DNA from: Cyclobacteriaceae bacterium
GTDB taxonomy: Bacteria > Bacteroidota > Bacteroidia > Cytophagales > Cyclobacteriaceae
Assembly (NCBI GenBank): GCA_025363495.1
Contig: JANYDR010000535.1
Location: forward strand, 1 to 31,041
Direction: 5' to 3'
DNA length: 31,041 bases
Shown here: positions 13,335 to 20,855 of the stretch, piece after piece
Numbering within the stretch: position 1 is the stretch's first letter
How the letters are laid out: each line of letters begins with the position of its first letter
Program-made: the position numbers and the translations under genes
Notes under the pieces: generated by a model
Seen by the model: the letters and a program-made list of their open reading frames with translations, nothing else
Database searches by the model: none
What the model was told of the DNA's origin: nothing

Positions 13335-14633
13335 ATGAAGAAATCAGTCCTCACACTCACCCTTTTACTATTGATTACGGGTGCCTACTCCCAGGAAGCC
13401 TTCCGTCGTTGGAGAAAGACCAATCAAATCAGGCTTGATAAGTATGATAAGATCCTTCCAGAGGCAATGAGGGAGAACAATATTGATATGTGGATTGTCA
13501 TGTGCCGCGAGGGAAACTTTGATCCGCTGTATTCCGACATGGGTGAAGGATATGTTGGTCATAATGGATATTACATTTTTACGGACACTGGCAAACCCCG
13601 CATTGAGAGAGCTGTTCTAGGTATTGAAGGTTACCTCCTCGAAGAAACAAAGGCTTACGATTATTTCGGATCGGAATCTGAATTGAAAGACTTTGTTATC
13701 AAAAGAGATCCAAAACATATTGGTTTAAATACGTCGAAAGACATTGGTGGAGCAGATGGAATGTCATACACGGGAAGAACTGAGCTGGCGCAATTGCTTG
13801 GGAAGAAATATGAAGACCGTTTTGTGTCCGCGGAAAAATTAGTATCAGACTTCAGATCAAGACATGTGGCAAGTGAAATTGCGGGGTTTGCCGAAGCTGG
13901 AGATTTCTCCTATCAGCTGGCTGAACGGGCGCTTTCAAATGAAGTCATCAAACCTGGAGTTACCACATTGGAAGATGTTGCCTGGTGGATGAAAGAACAA
14001 TTGTTTAAAAATAATTTATACTCCTCATTTGGTATGCCTTCCGTTTATGTAACGGGTCCGAACGGAATTGCAGCCACCTCAACTGATCGCATTATTCAAC
14101 GGGGTGATATTCTCATGCTTGACTGGGGTGTTGGATTCATGAATTTTTACACGGACATGAAACGAATGGCGTACGTATTAAAAGATGGTGAAAAAGATGT
14201 TCCTAAAAGTGTTCAAAATGCTTTCGATCAGGCACTAAAAGTAAGAGATGTTGTAACTAGTAGTATTAAGCCAGGGATCACCGCCAAACAAAATGAAGAA
14301 AATATATATAAGGCGCTTCAAGGTGCAGGTTATTCGCGTATCGAATTCAACAAACCAGGCGCCGATGAAAAGACTGACGTTATCATTGGCTGTCACTCAG
14401 TTGGGGATTGGGGACATGGTACAGGGCCCTCCATCGCATTCTTTAATCCTGTACAGATCAACTATGTAATTAAACCCACAAATTTTTTATCGATTGAACT
14501 ATTCGCATACACCCCTATGCCGGAATGGGGAGGGAAAAAATTACGAATTCCACTGGAAGACGATGCCGTTGTAACGGAGAGAGGCGTTGAATGGGTATAT
14601 CCCGTAAACCGAAGAGTGCTTTTGATAAAATAA
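13335..14633 (+). CDS. Secreted M24-family metallopeptidase (Xaa-Pro peptidase-like)
   Basis: 432 residues. A signal peptide (MKKSVLTLTLLLLITGAYSQ) sends it to the periplasm or beyond. Residues 30-175 resemble the creatinase/prolidase N-terminal domain; the pita-bread M24 domain follows. Metal ligands are visible: Asp263 (LMLDWG), Asp274 (FYTDMKR), His361 (GHGTGPS), Glu388 (SIELFA) and Glu408 (IPLEDD). So it is probably active as a dinuclear aminopeptidase, with preference for Xaa-Pro bonds inferred from the family. A TMEM220-like gene starts 20 bases downstream on the same strand. Confidence 0.92.
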   Translation: MKKSVLTLTLLLLITGAYSQEAFRRWRKTNQIRLDKYDKILPEAMRENNIDMWIVMCREGNFDPLYSDMGEGYVGHNGYYIFTDTGKPRIERAVLGIEGYLLEETKAYDYFGSESELKDFVIKRDPKHIGLNTSKDIGGADGMSYTGRTELAQLLGKKYEDRFVSAEKLVSDFRSRHVASEIAGFAEAGDFSYQLAERALSNEVIKPGVTTLEDVAWWMKEQLFKNNLYSSFGMPSVYVTGPNGIAATSTDRIIQRGDILMLDWGVGFMNFYTDMKRMAYVLKDGEKDVPKSVQNAFDQALKVRDVVTSSIKPGITAKQNEENIYKALQGAGYSRIEFNKPGADEKTDVIIGCHSVGDWGHGTGPSIAFFNPVQINYVIKPTNFLSIELFAYTPMPEWGGKKLRIPLEDDAVVTERGVEWVYPVNRRVLLIK

Positions 14634-14653
14634 ATAAGGCAAATTATCACTGT

Positions 14654-15025
14654 GTGAAAATTCCTAACATCCTATTGTCCATCATGTTTATAGGGTTCAC
14701 GGTTCTTCAATTCAACGATCCGGACCCTATAACATGGAGTCTAATTTATGGGATAATGGCACTTGTCTGCATGATGGCTGCATTTAGATATTACATAAGA
14801 AGACTAATGTTGATTCAGGCCATTGCTTATATAATATATGCTGCTCTTTTATGGCCGGGAGTTATGCAATGGTTAAGATCACCTGATAAGTCAAAACTTT
14901 TCGATGATCTGGCAAAGATGGAGTTTCTCTATATTGAAGAGACACGCGAGTTTATTGGCCTTCTTATCTGTCTGACTGTTCTTGCATTTTATTGGTATAA
15001 ATTCTCACGTAGCAAGCCACGTTAG
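14654..15025 (+). CDS. TMEM220-like four-helix membrane protein
   Basis: 123 residues from the GTG at 14654. This start puts IPNILLSIMFIGFTVLQFNDPDP at the N-terminus, as in TMEM220 family proteins; an in-frame ATG at 14591 lies inside the peptidase gene and adds a polar stretch. The family signature is LQFNDPDPITWSLIYG. Hydrophobic segments lie at about 5-22, 33-48, 55-75 and 100-118. Function is unknown across the family. It is probably co-transcribed with the peptidase, 20 bases upstream. Confidence 0.85.
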   Translation: MKIPNILLSIMFIGFTVLQFNDPDPITWSLIYGIMALVCMMAAFRYYIRRLMLIQAIAYIIYAALLWPGVMQWLRSPDKSKLFDDLAKMEFLYIEETREFIGLLICLTVLAFYWYKFSRSKPR

Positions 15026-15157
15026 TCAATTGGAAATACAGTAAAGCCTTGCATCTTAGTGAAAATATTTTCCCATCTTTCCTTCAGGATCCAAGAACTC
15101 AAACGTATTTGACACTTGAATGGGGTTTTGGATGCGAAAATCTCCATAGGAACATGA

Positions 15158-16078
15158 CTATTTCTTAACAGGCTTTACAGGCATTTCAGCTTTCAGATTT
15201 TCTGCTACCAGCACTACAAAATCTTTTCCTTTTACAAAACCATTCTTTCCCCAATCAACATCATACTTATCAGTGATGCCCATCGCAGGGATATCCTCCA
15301 CTTTCTTCCCTTTCTTCAAAGCAGCAGCGACTTGATCACGAATATCGACAAGCTTGTCTCTGAAAATTTTAACATCCGCCTTTGTTGCCAATTCGCCATG
15401 CCCTGGAATAACTTTTGAGTTGTCATCAAGTAAAGACAACGTTTTGTCCAGTGAAGTTAAATAACCTGTGAATGATCCTCCTGTTGTTAAATCGACAAAG
15501 GGATATCCACCGCGTGTAAAAGTATCGCCTGTATGAAAGACATTTGCCTTCACAAAGTGAACCAGAACATCTCCGTCAGTATGACCCGGGGATAAATGTA
15601 TTAATTCGACGTCCTCATCATTCAAATGGAAAGACATACGGTCGCCAAATGTCACAACGGGCCACGCATCCTTATCACGCGGAGGCGTTACCTTTTTTGA
15701 AATTGGATTGACAGATTCTTTCATCATTCGCTCCCTGACCTGATCATGTGCAACAATGGTAGCATCCATGCGTTTGAAGTTCTCATTACCGCCGGAGTGG
15801 TCACCGTGAATATGCGTATTAATCAAAAATCTAATCTCTCCCGGGTCGATTGTTTTGATAGCTCCGTTTATTTTATTGGAAAGTGGCGCAAACTGGTCAT
15901 CAACCATTAAAGTTCCTTCCTTGCCAACCAGTACTCCTATGTTTCCACCTGCTCCTTTGAGCATATAGATGTTGTCCGTTATTTTCTGAGGACGGATTCT
16001 GAGAGTGTCAAAATTTTGTTGAGCCAATACCTGGATTGAAAATAAAATCACTAGGCTTAAAAATGCCGTTTTCTTCAT
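15158..16078 (-). CDS. Secreted metallo-beta-lactamase-fold hydrolase
   Basis: 306 residues from the ATG at 16078, preferred over an upstream TTG (16132) because it begins a good signal peptide (MKKTAFLSLVILFSIQVLAQ). The metal site is complete: His89, His91, Asp93 and His94 in THIHGDHSGG, His166 in SPGHTDGD, Asp185 in HTGD and His227 in IPGHGE. The order and the long C-terminal tail resemble the many periplasmic metallo-hydrolases of environmental Bacteroidota related to subclass B proteins. Beta-lactam hydrolysis cannot be claimed or excluded. It is divergent from the AraC-MGMT gene across 116 bases. Confidence 0.92.
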   Translation of the reverse strand: MKKTAFLSLVILFSIQVLAQQNFDTLRIRPQKITDNIYMLKGAGGNIGVLVGKEGTLMVDDQFAPLSNKINGAIKTIDPGEIRFLINTHIHGDHSGGNENFKRMDATIVAHDQVRERMMKESVNPISKKVTPPRDKDAWPVVTFGDRMSFHLNDEDVELIHLSPGHTDGDVLVHFVKANVFHTGDTFTRGGYPFVDLTTGGSFTGYLTSLDKTLSLLDDNSKVIPGHGELATKADVKIFRDKLVDIRDQVAAALKKGKKVEDIPAMGITDKYDVDWGKNGFVKGKDFVVLVAENLKAEMPVKPVKK

Positions 16079-16194
16079 AAGGATAGGTTTTTCGTAAATA
16101 TAAAGCAAACTAGTTCTAGTGTCAATCAGCAAGAAACAGGTTGAAAAGGCTTTTCAAACCAACCACCTTTGATCAATCAAAAAACAATAGCTTT

Positions 16195-17070
16195 ATGATC
16201 GTGTCAACCGAAACCAACATCAATTATCAACGCATTGAGCAGGCAATACGTTACCTGGAAGAAAATTTTCAGCGTCAACCGGAGCTTGACGAGGTAGCCG
16301 AAAAAGTACACTTAAGTTCCTTCCACTTCCAGCGTATTTTCACCGACTGGGCCGGTATAAGTCCCAAGCGATTCCTCCAGTTTTTAACAGTAGATTTTCT
16401 TAAAACAAAACTTCAGGAATCAAAAAATATAGTCGAGGCCGCCGAATCTGCCGGGTTATCAAGTCAGTCGCGCGTGTACGATCTCTTCACAACTCTTGAA
16501 GCCGTTACTCCACAAGAATACAAACTTCGTGGATCAGGTATTCGGATCGAATATGGCATTCACGAAACTCCTTTTGGAACATGTTTAATAGGAGTAACCG
16601 AAAGAGGTATTTGCTGGTTGTCATTTGTAAATATTGATGATGATCCAAAAGTAGAAATGGAAAAAATGAAGGAGCATTGGCATCAGTCGGTTTTTCATCA
16701 GGATCAGGGACTAACGTCAGTATTTATCGAGCAAATTTTTAACCGCCCGCTTGCTGGACAGGCAGGCCAAGGCGCAGCCGCGCAAAGTAAAATCCACGTT
16801 TTCGTAAAAGGAACAAATTTCCAGATAAAAGTTTGGGAAGCCTTGTTGCGTTTACCTATTGGAAGTGTAACAACGTATCAGAATATTGCTGAGCGGATAA
16901 AAAATCCTAAAGCGATGCAAGCAGTGGGATCAGCAGTGGGTTCAAATCACATTGCCTATCTAATACCGTGTCACAGAGTGATCCGCAAAGACGGAATTCT
17001 TGGAGAATATCGCTGGAGTGCACCAAGAAAAAAAAGTATTATTGGTTGGGAGATGGCGAAGGCGTCTTGA
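16195..17070 (+). CDS. AraC HTH - methylated-DNA-protein cysteine methyltransferase fusion (Ada-like)
   Basis: 291 residues from the ATG at 16195 (an upstream TTG at 16141 is less likely). Residues 10-110 are an AraC-type double HTH (LDEVAEKVHLSSFHFQRIFTDWAGISPKRFLQF). Residues 118-290 are an O6-alkylguanine-DNA alkyltransferase with the active-site motif IPCHRV (Cys259), FQIKVWEALLRLPIGSVTTY, and AVGSAVGSNH. The N-terminal zinc domain of E. coli Ada, which takes methyl from phosphotriesters and triggers the activator, is absent, so repair is expected and alkylation-responsive regulation is unsure. A short low-complexity insert (LAGQAGQGAAAQ, about 187-198) lies between the two MGMT subdomains. 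Confidence 0.93.
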   Translation: MIVSTETNINYQRIEQAIRYLEENFQRQPELDEVAEKVHLSSFHFQRIFTDWAGISPKRFLQFLTVDFLKTKLQESKNIVEAAESAGLSSQSRVYDLFTTLEAVTPQEYKLRGSGIRIEYGIHETPFGTCLIGVTERGICWLSFVNIDDDPKVEMEKMKEHWHQSVFHQDQGLTSVFIEQIFNRPLAGQAGQGAAAQSKIHVFVKGTNFQIKVWEALLRLPIGSVTTYQNIAERIKNPKAMQAVGSAVGSNHIAYLIPCHRVIRKDGILGEYRWSAPRKKSIIGWEMAKAS

Positions 17071-17072
17071 CC

Positions 17073-17145
17073 GGGATTCGTAGGATTTAAGGATTATAGG
17101 ATTTATTCGAACTCCAATCCCATAATCCTTGAATCCGAGGAATCC
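17073..17145. terminator. Bidirectional terminator / long imperfect inverted repeat
   Basis: 17073-17103 and 17117-17145 form an imperfect inverted repeat of about 30 bases with a 13-base loop. The best core is AAGGATTATAGGATT against AATCCCATAATCCTT. It fills the space between two convergent stop codons (17070 and 17149), so it likely ends both transcripts. Each arm is built from repeats of the unit AGGATT(T/C), so it may also be a small repeat element. Confidence 0.65.
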
Positions 17146-17148
17146 TAT

Positions 17149-17748
17149 TCAGGTGGCCCACTGCTTTCCAACTTCTGAATAAGGCACACAACCCCTGAAA
17201 GGACCTGGTACCGTCTCATATTTTAAAACTTTTGTTGCACCGGGTTCACTTGTAAAGAATCCCAATATGGTAAGTTCCTTCGCTTTCAATATGAAAGGCT
17301 TTTCACCTGCAGCGGCACCCCACCATCCGCCTGACAGTCCTTTATCAAAATTGGCGAGAGCTGCATCATGATATTTCTTAACGTGAGCGACGCGATTTTC
17401 GGGCTTGCATTCCGCAAACGAATCACCGTACGTTTTCTTTGCATCCTCATCAAATTCTGTAAGACCTTTCAAAAACGAGTCCTGATCTTCTTTGTGGTAA
17501 ACTTCTTTCAGCATGCTGTCAATGAATGCAGGGACACCAGCATCTTTCGCACCTGGAGTTGATGTTTTTGGGATGATGATCTCAGAAAGCTCACTCATCA
17601 ACGCAGCCTGATCTTCTGAAAAGAACTCAGGTTTATAAGTAAGTTCAGGCTTTGCTTTACATCCATTTAAAATTCCCGCCAAGGCCGGCCCTGTGATCGC
17701 GTAGCCAAGCACTACAGCAGTTCTTTGAAGTACTTCTCTTCTATTCAT
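17149..17748 (-). CDS. Gluconate 2-dehydrogenase subunit 3 family lipoprotein
   Basis: 199 residues. The N-terminus has a twin-arginine motif (NRREVLQR), a hydrophobic stretch and a lipobox ending ILNGC, so it is probably Tat-exported and lipidated. The mature domain has the family hallmarks: LMSELSEIIIPKTSTPGAKDAGVPAFIDSML, then ILKAKELTILGFFTSEPGATKVLKYETVPG. In gluconate and sorbitol dehydrogenases this small subunit binds the GMC flavoprotein and allows its export. It begins 20 bases after that partner's gene. The cytochrome c subunit found in some operons is missing. Confidence 0.92.
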   Translation of the reverse strand: MNRREVLQRTAVVLGYAITGPALAGILNGCKAKPELTYKPEFFSEDQAALMSELSEIIIPKTSTPGAKDAGVPAFIDSMLKEVYHKEDQDSFLKGLTEFDEDAKKTYGDSFAECKPENRVAHVKKYHDAALANFDKGLSGGWWGAAAGEKPFILKAKELTILGFFTSEPGATKVLKYETVPGPFRGCVPYSEVGKQWAT

Positions 17749-17768
17749 ATTGAGTGAGTTTTTTCTAA

Positions 17769-19481
17769 TTACTTTAAATTACCCTTCTTCAATTCGCTTA
17801 CAGCATGATCTGCAGCGCGAGCCGTCAATGCCATGTAAGTGAGTGATGGATTCTGACAAGCAGAAGAAGTCATAGATGCTCCATCCGTCACGAACACATT
17901 AGGCGCTTCATGTACCTGGTTCCATCCATTTAACACGGAAGATTTTGGATCCCTGCCCATTCTTGCAGTACCCATCTCATGAATACCTAGTCCGATGTTA
18001 TCAGCATGATCAAATGTTTTCACATTCTTAAACCCTGCTGCTTCCATCATTTCCGCCGCCGCAGCCATCATGTCTTTGCGCATGACTTTTTCGTTGTCCT
18101 TCCACTCAGCATCAACGTTTAATGTTGGCAATCCAAAAATATCTTTCTTGTCTTTATTAATGGTAACACGGTTTTCAGAATAAGGTAGGCATTCACCAAA
18201 ACCTGTGATGCCAAATTTCCAGTCGCCAGGAGTTGTGAGCGCATCTTTCAAGTCTGCTCCGAAAGACATTTCCGCCACACCTCGCATCCAGTTTTCTCTA
18301 CTTCCACCTCCCTGATATCCGAATCCTCTTACATAATCTGTACGCTTATCACTACCGACATTTCTAAACCGTGGAATATAAATTCCATTAGGCCTGCGTC
18401 CGATATAATATTTATCCAAAAATCCATCAACATCCCCCTCTGCACCTGCACGATACTGATGATCCATCAGGTTACGACCTAACTGATCGCTGGCATTTCC
18501 CATTCCGTTAGGGAAACGGCTTGAAACCGAATTCAATAAAATGAAAGTGCTTCCCAATGTAGAGGCATTGAGGAATATAACAGGTGCGAAAAAATCAATT
18601 TCCTCTTTTGTTTCCGCGTCCAAAACTTTAACACCAATTGCTTTTCCTTTTGTCTCATCATAGATAACGGAATGGACAATCGAGTATGGTCTCAATGTCA
18701 TGTTTCCGGTCTTCATCGCCGCCGGCAATGTTGACGCATTTGCACTGAAGTAAGCTCCGTACGGACAACCTCTTCCACATAAATTTCTTGATTGACATAT
18801 TCCACGGTTGGGGTCATGCGCGAGTGCTGCTGTCAGGTGAGCAACTCGTCCAATGGTAACTTTCCTTCCACCAAATTTCTCAGCCACCTTATCGCGAAAC
18901 TCCTCTTCAACACAATTCAATTCCATCGGAGGTAAAAACTTTCCGTCCGGAAGATGTGCTAATCCTTCTGCTCGTCCACTTACGCCAATGTAGGATTCGA
19001 CATAATCGTACCATGGCGCCATATCTTTATAACGAACGGGCCAGTCAACACCATGACCGTCCTTACTATTAGCTTCAAAATCCAGATCCGATAAGCGATA
19101 TGTTTGTTTACCCCAGGTGATCGAACGGCCTCCAACATGATAGCCACGGATCCAGTCAAAGGGCTTAACTTCTGTATAAGGATTTTCAGTGTCTTTAACC
19201 CACCAGTGCTTATTGGATTGGTTTACCCAATTTGTTCTTTTCTGCACGGGATAAAATTTCATTTCTTCCTCAGAAAGCTGGTCAGCATGCGGAAGTTGCC
19301 ATGGGTCTTTCGTCATGGTAGGATAATCTTTAACGTGCACTACATCACGTCCGCGCTCCAATACCAGTGTCTTCAATCCCTTTTCGGTCAGCTCTTTTGC
19401 CGCCCAGCCCCCACTGATACCGGTACCCACTACAATAGCATCATAGGTGTTCTTCTTTTCTGCATCAATATTCAGATTCAT
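17769..19481 (-). CDS. GMC-family FAD oxidoreductase (sugar/alcohol dehydrogenase large subunit)
   Basis: 570 residues. The FAD-binding start is AIVVGTGISGGWAAKELTEKG with GxGxxG at 19-24; GGRSITWGKQTYR is a second FAD contact. The C-terminal catalytic block is GIHEMGTARMG (His) and VFVTDGASMTSSACQNPSLTYMALTARA (Asn). A cysteine cluster, ICQSRNLCGRGCPYGA, fits gluconate 2-dehydrogenase-type large subunits, where such cysteines may carry an iron-sulfur centre. There is no signal peptide; it would be exported bound to the Tat-carried subunit 3 encoded next. Substrate is probably a sugar or sugar acid, but which cannot be told. Confidence 0.93.
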   Translation of the reverse strand: MNLNIDAEKKNTYDAIVVGTGISGGWAAKELTEKGLKTLVLERGRDVVHVKDYPTMTKDPWQLPHADQLSEEEMKFYPVQKRTNWVNQSNKHWWVKDTENPYTEVKPFDWIRGYHVGGRSITWGKQTYRLSDLDFEANSKDGHGVDWPVRYKDMAPWYDYVESYIGVSGRAEGLAHLPDGKFLPPMELNCVEEEFRDKVAEKFGGRKVTIGRVAHLTAALAHDPNRGICQSRNLCGRGCPYGAYFSANASTLPAAMKTGNMTLRPYSIVHSVIYDETKGKAIGVKVLDAETKEEIDFFAPVIFLNASTLGSTFILLNSVSSRFPNGMGNASDQLGRNLMDHQYRAGAEGDVDGFLDKYYIGRRPNGIYIPRFRNVGSDKRTDYVRGFGYQGGGSRENWMRGVAEMSFGADLKDALTTPGDWKFGITGFGECLPYSENRVTINKDKKDIFGLPTLNVDAEWKDNEKVMRKDMMAAAAEMMEAAGFKNVKTFDHADNIGLGIHEMGTARMGRDPKSSVLNGWNQVHEAPNVFVTDGASMTSSACQNPSLTYMALTARAADHAVSELKKGNLK

Positions 19482-19504
19482 AGGTCAGGAGATATTATTT
19501 AATT

Positions 19505-19512
19505 CAAAGTTA
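19505..19512 (-). promoter_or_regulatory. -7 promoter element for the GMC operon
   Basis: The minus strand reads TAACTTTG, an exact TAnnTTTG, 23 bases before the ATG at 19481. No -33 TTG is evident at the right distance. It would drive the two-gene GMC and subunit 3 operon. Confidence 0.5.
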
Positions 19513-19624
19513 GCTTTTCTAAAATCCGGCCCTATACCATTTATATATTTATTTAGGGCCATTACGGTAGTGTTTGACGCCTTTTCGCAAACTTTATTTA
19601 GTAGTTTCGTCCATCATTATCTTT

Positions 19625-20536
19625 ATGAAGCTTCTTCAACAACTTTGTTCGATTCCCGGCACATCCGGACATGAGTCAGCCGTAAAAGACTTTCTGCTAC
19701 GTTATATTCAAAAAGAAAAAAAGAATTGGAAAGTCAAACCGGAAATTTTTCATGGCGATGGATTTCAGGATTGCATCGTTTTAAAATTCGGCAAACCCCG
19801 CACCGCAATCTTTGCACACATGGACAGTGTAGGATTCACAGTTCGTTATTTTAATCAACTTCTCTCTGTAGGAAGTCCCGATGCTGAAATTGGAACGAAA
19901 CTTGTCGGACACGATAAGCAAGGCCCCATTGAATGTGAACTGGATTTCGATAAAGATCAACACGCGTTGTATAAATTTGGAAGGCCTATTGAACGAGGTA
20001 CTCCCCTATCATATAAGATAGATTTTAAAGATTCAAAAGATTATATCGAAACGGCATATCTGGATGATCGTCTTGGGATCTATACGGCGCTTAAAGTTGC
20101 CGAGAAATTAAAAGATGGTGTGATTGTGTTTTCCTGTTGGGAAGAGCATGGCGGAGGCACCGTTCCTTATCTGGCAAAATTTATTTACGAGTCGTGGAAT
20201 GTTAAGCAGGCATTGATCTCCGACATCACATGGATCACCGATGGAGTCCAACATGGAAAAGGAGTAGCAATTTCCTTACGCGATCGCAATATCCCTCGAA
20301 GGGAATTCATTGATCGCATTATTAATATTGCTGAAAAACATAAAGTGCCTTATCAATTAGAGGTGGAGGGAATGGGTTCAAGCGATGGCGGTGAATTACA
20401 ACGTACCTCATATCCATTCGATTGGTGTTTTGTTGGCGCTGCGGAATTACATCCACATACACCGCATGAAAAAGTGCATAAGAAAGATATTCAGTCAATG
20501 ATTGATTTGTATGAATGGGCGATGAAGGAACTCTAG
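19625..20536 (+). CDS. M42-like (M20/M28 clan) zinc aminopeptidase
   Basis: 303 residues from the ATG at 19625; the in-frame TTG at 19574 adds 17 residues with no family match. The opening LLQQLCSIPGTSGHESAVKDFL is typical of M42 enzymes. Metal and catalytic residues are in place: His65 and Asp67 (FAHMDSVG), Asp147 (AYLDDRLG), Glu173/Glu174 (CWEEHGGGT), Asp200 (ISDITW) and His281 (PHTPHE). It is somewhat shorter than classical M42 proteins. No signal peptide, so cytoplasmic. Likely trims peptides; the substrate is unknown. It diverges from the GMC operon. Confidence 0.9.
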   Translation: MKLLQQLCSIPGTSGHESAVKDFLLRYIQKEKKNWKVKPEIFHGDGFQDCIVLKFGKPRTAIFAHMDSVGFTVRYFNQLLSVGSPDAEIGTKLVGHDKQGPIECELDFDKDQHALYKFGRPIERGTPLSYKIDFKDSKDYIETAYLDDRLGIYTALKVAEKLKDGVIVFSCWEEHGGGTVPYLAKFIYESWNVKQALISDITWITDGVQHGKGVAISLRDRNIPRREFIDRIINIAEKHKVPYQLEVEGMGSSDGGELQRTSYPFDWCFVGAAELHPHTPHEKVHKKDIQSMIDLYEWAMKEL

Positions 20537-20601
20537 CTAATTTGAAAATTTCTTTCCTGCCAAATATGGATGTAGTTAGTGACAAACGGTACAGCGGCTT
20601 T

Positions 20602-20704
20602 TTTGCCACGGATAGCACGGAGCTTCTGCTGAAACGATTTTAATAGTAAAGAATTTTCACAGATGGATGCAGCTTAGCTGCACATCCGCGAAATCCGTGG
20701 CAAA
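20602..20704. repeat. 103-nt palindromic intergenic element
   Basis: TTTGCCACGGAT (20602-20613) is perfectly inverted at 20693-20704. Between them lies a second hairpin, GGATGCAGC-tta-GCTGCACATCC (20665-20687). The element occupies the middle of the 319-base gap between the peptidase and the GH109 enzyme. GCCACGGAT-bounded palindromes recur in Bacteroidota genomes as far as I recall. It could be a mobile palindromic repeat, a terminator or both. Nothing else is seen in this gap apart from the direct repeat at 20823-20851. Confidence 0.62.
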
Positions 20705-20822
20705 GAATTTTGGTGTCTCTCTGCGATCGGTGGAAATACTCACTACGGGCAATGAAATACGACTTGACAAAGCAGGACTAATTAACACTAACCATAACTA
20801 ACAAATCAACTGATAACCTATT

Positions 20823-20851
20823 CTCAAATTTCAAATCCTCAAATTTCAAAT
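20823..20851 (+). repeat. 14-bp direct repeat directly upstream of the GH109 start
   Basis: CTCAAATTTCAAAT occurs at 20823-20836 and 20838-20851 (period 15), ending 4 bases before the ATG at 20856. It lies in the translation-initiation region, which in Bacteroidota depends on A/T-rich sequence instead of a Shine-Dalgarno. It could also be an operator. Confidence 0.6.
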
Positions 20852-20855
20852 TGAT

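Noticed and set aside
15158..16078. Annotating the metallo-beta-lactamase-fold protein as a carbapenemase
   Set aside because: The fold and metal site are clear, but these motifs are shared by many unrelated hydrolases; nothing in sequence or context indicates antibiotic hydrolysis.
5900..20851. A common meaning for three direct repeats with period 15 (5900-5927, 9261-9286, 20823-20851)
   Set aside because: The repeat sequences are unrelated and their positions differ (gene end, operator region, leader), so the equal period is probably coincidence.
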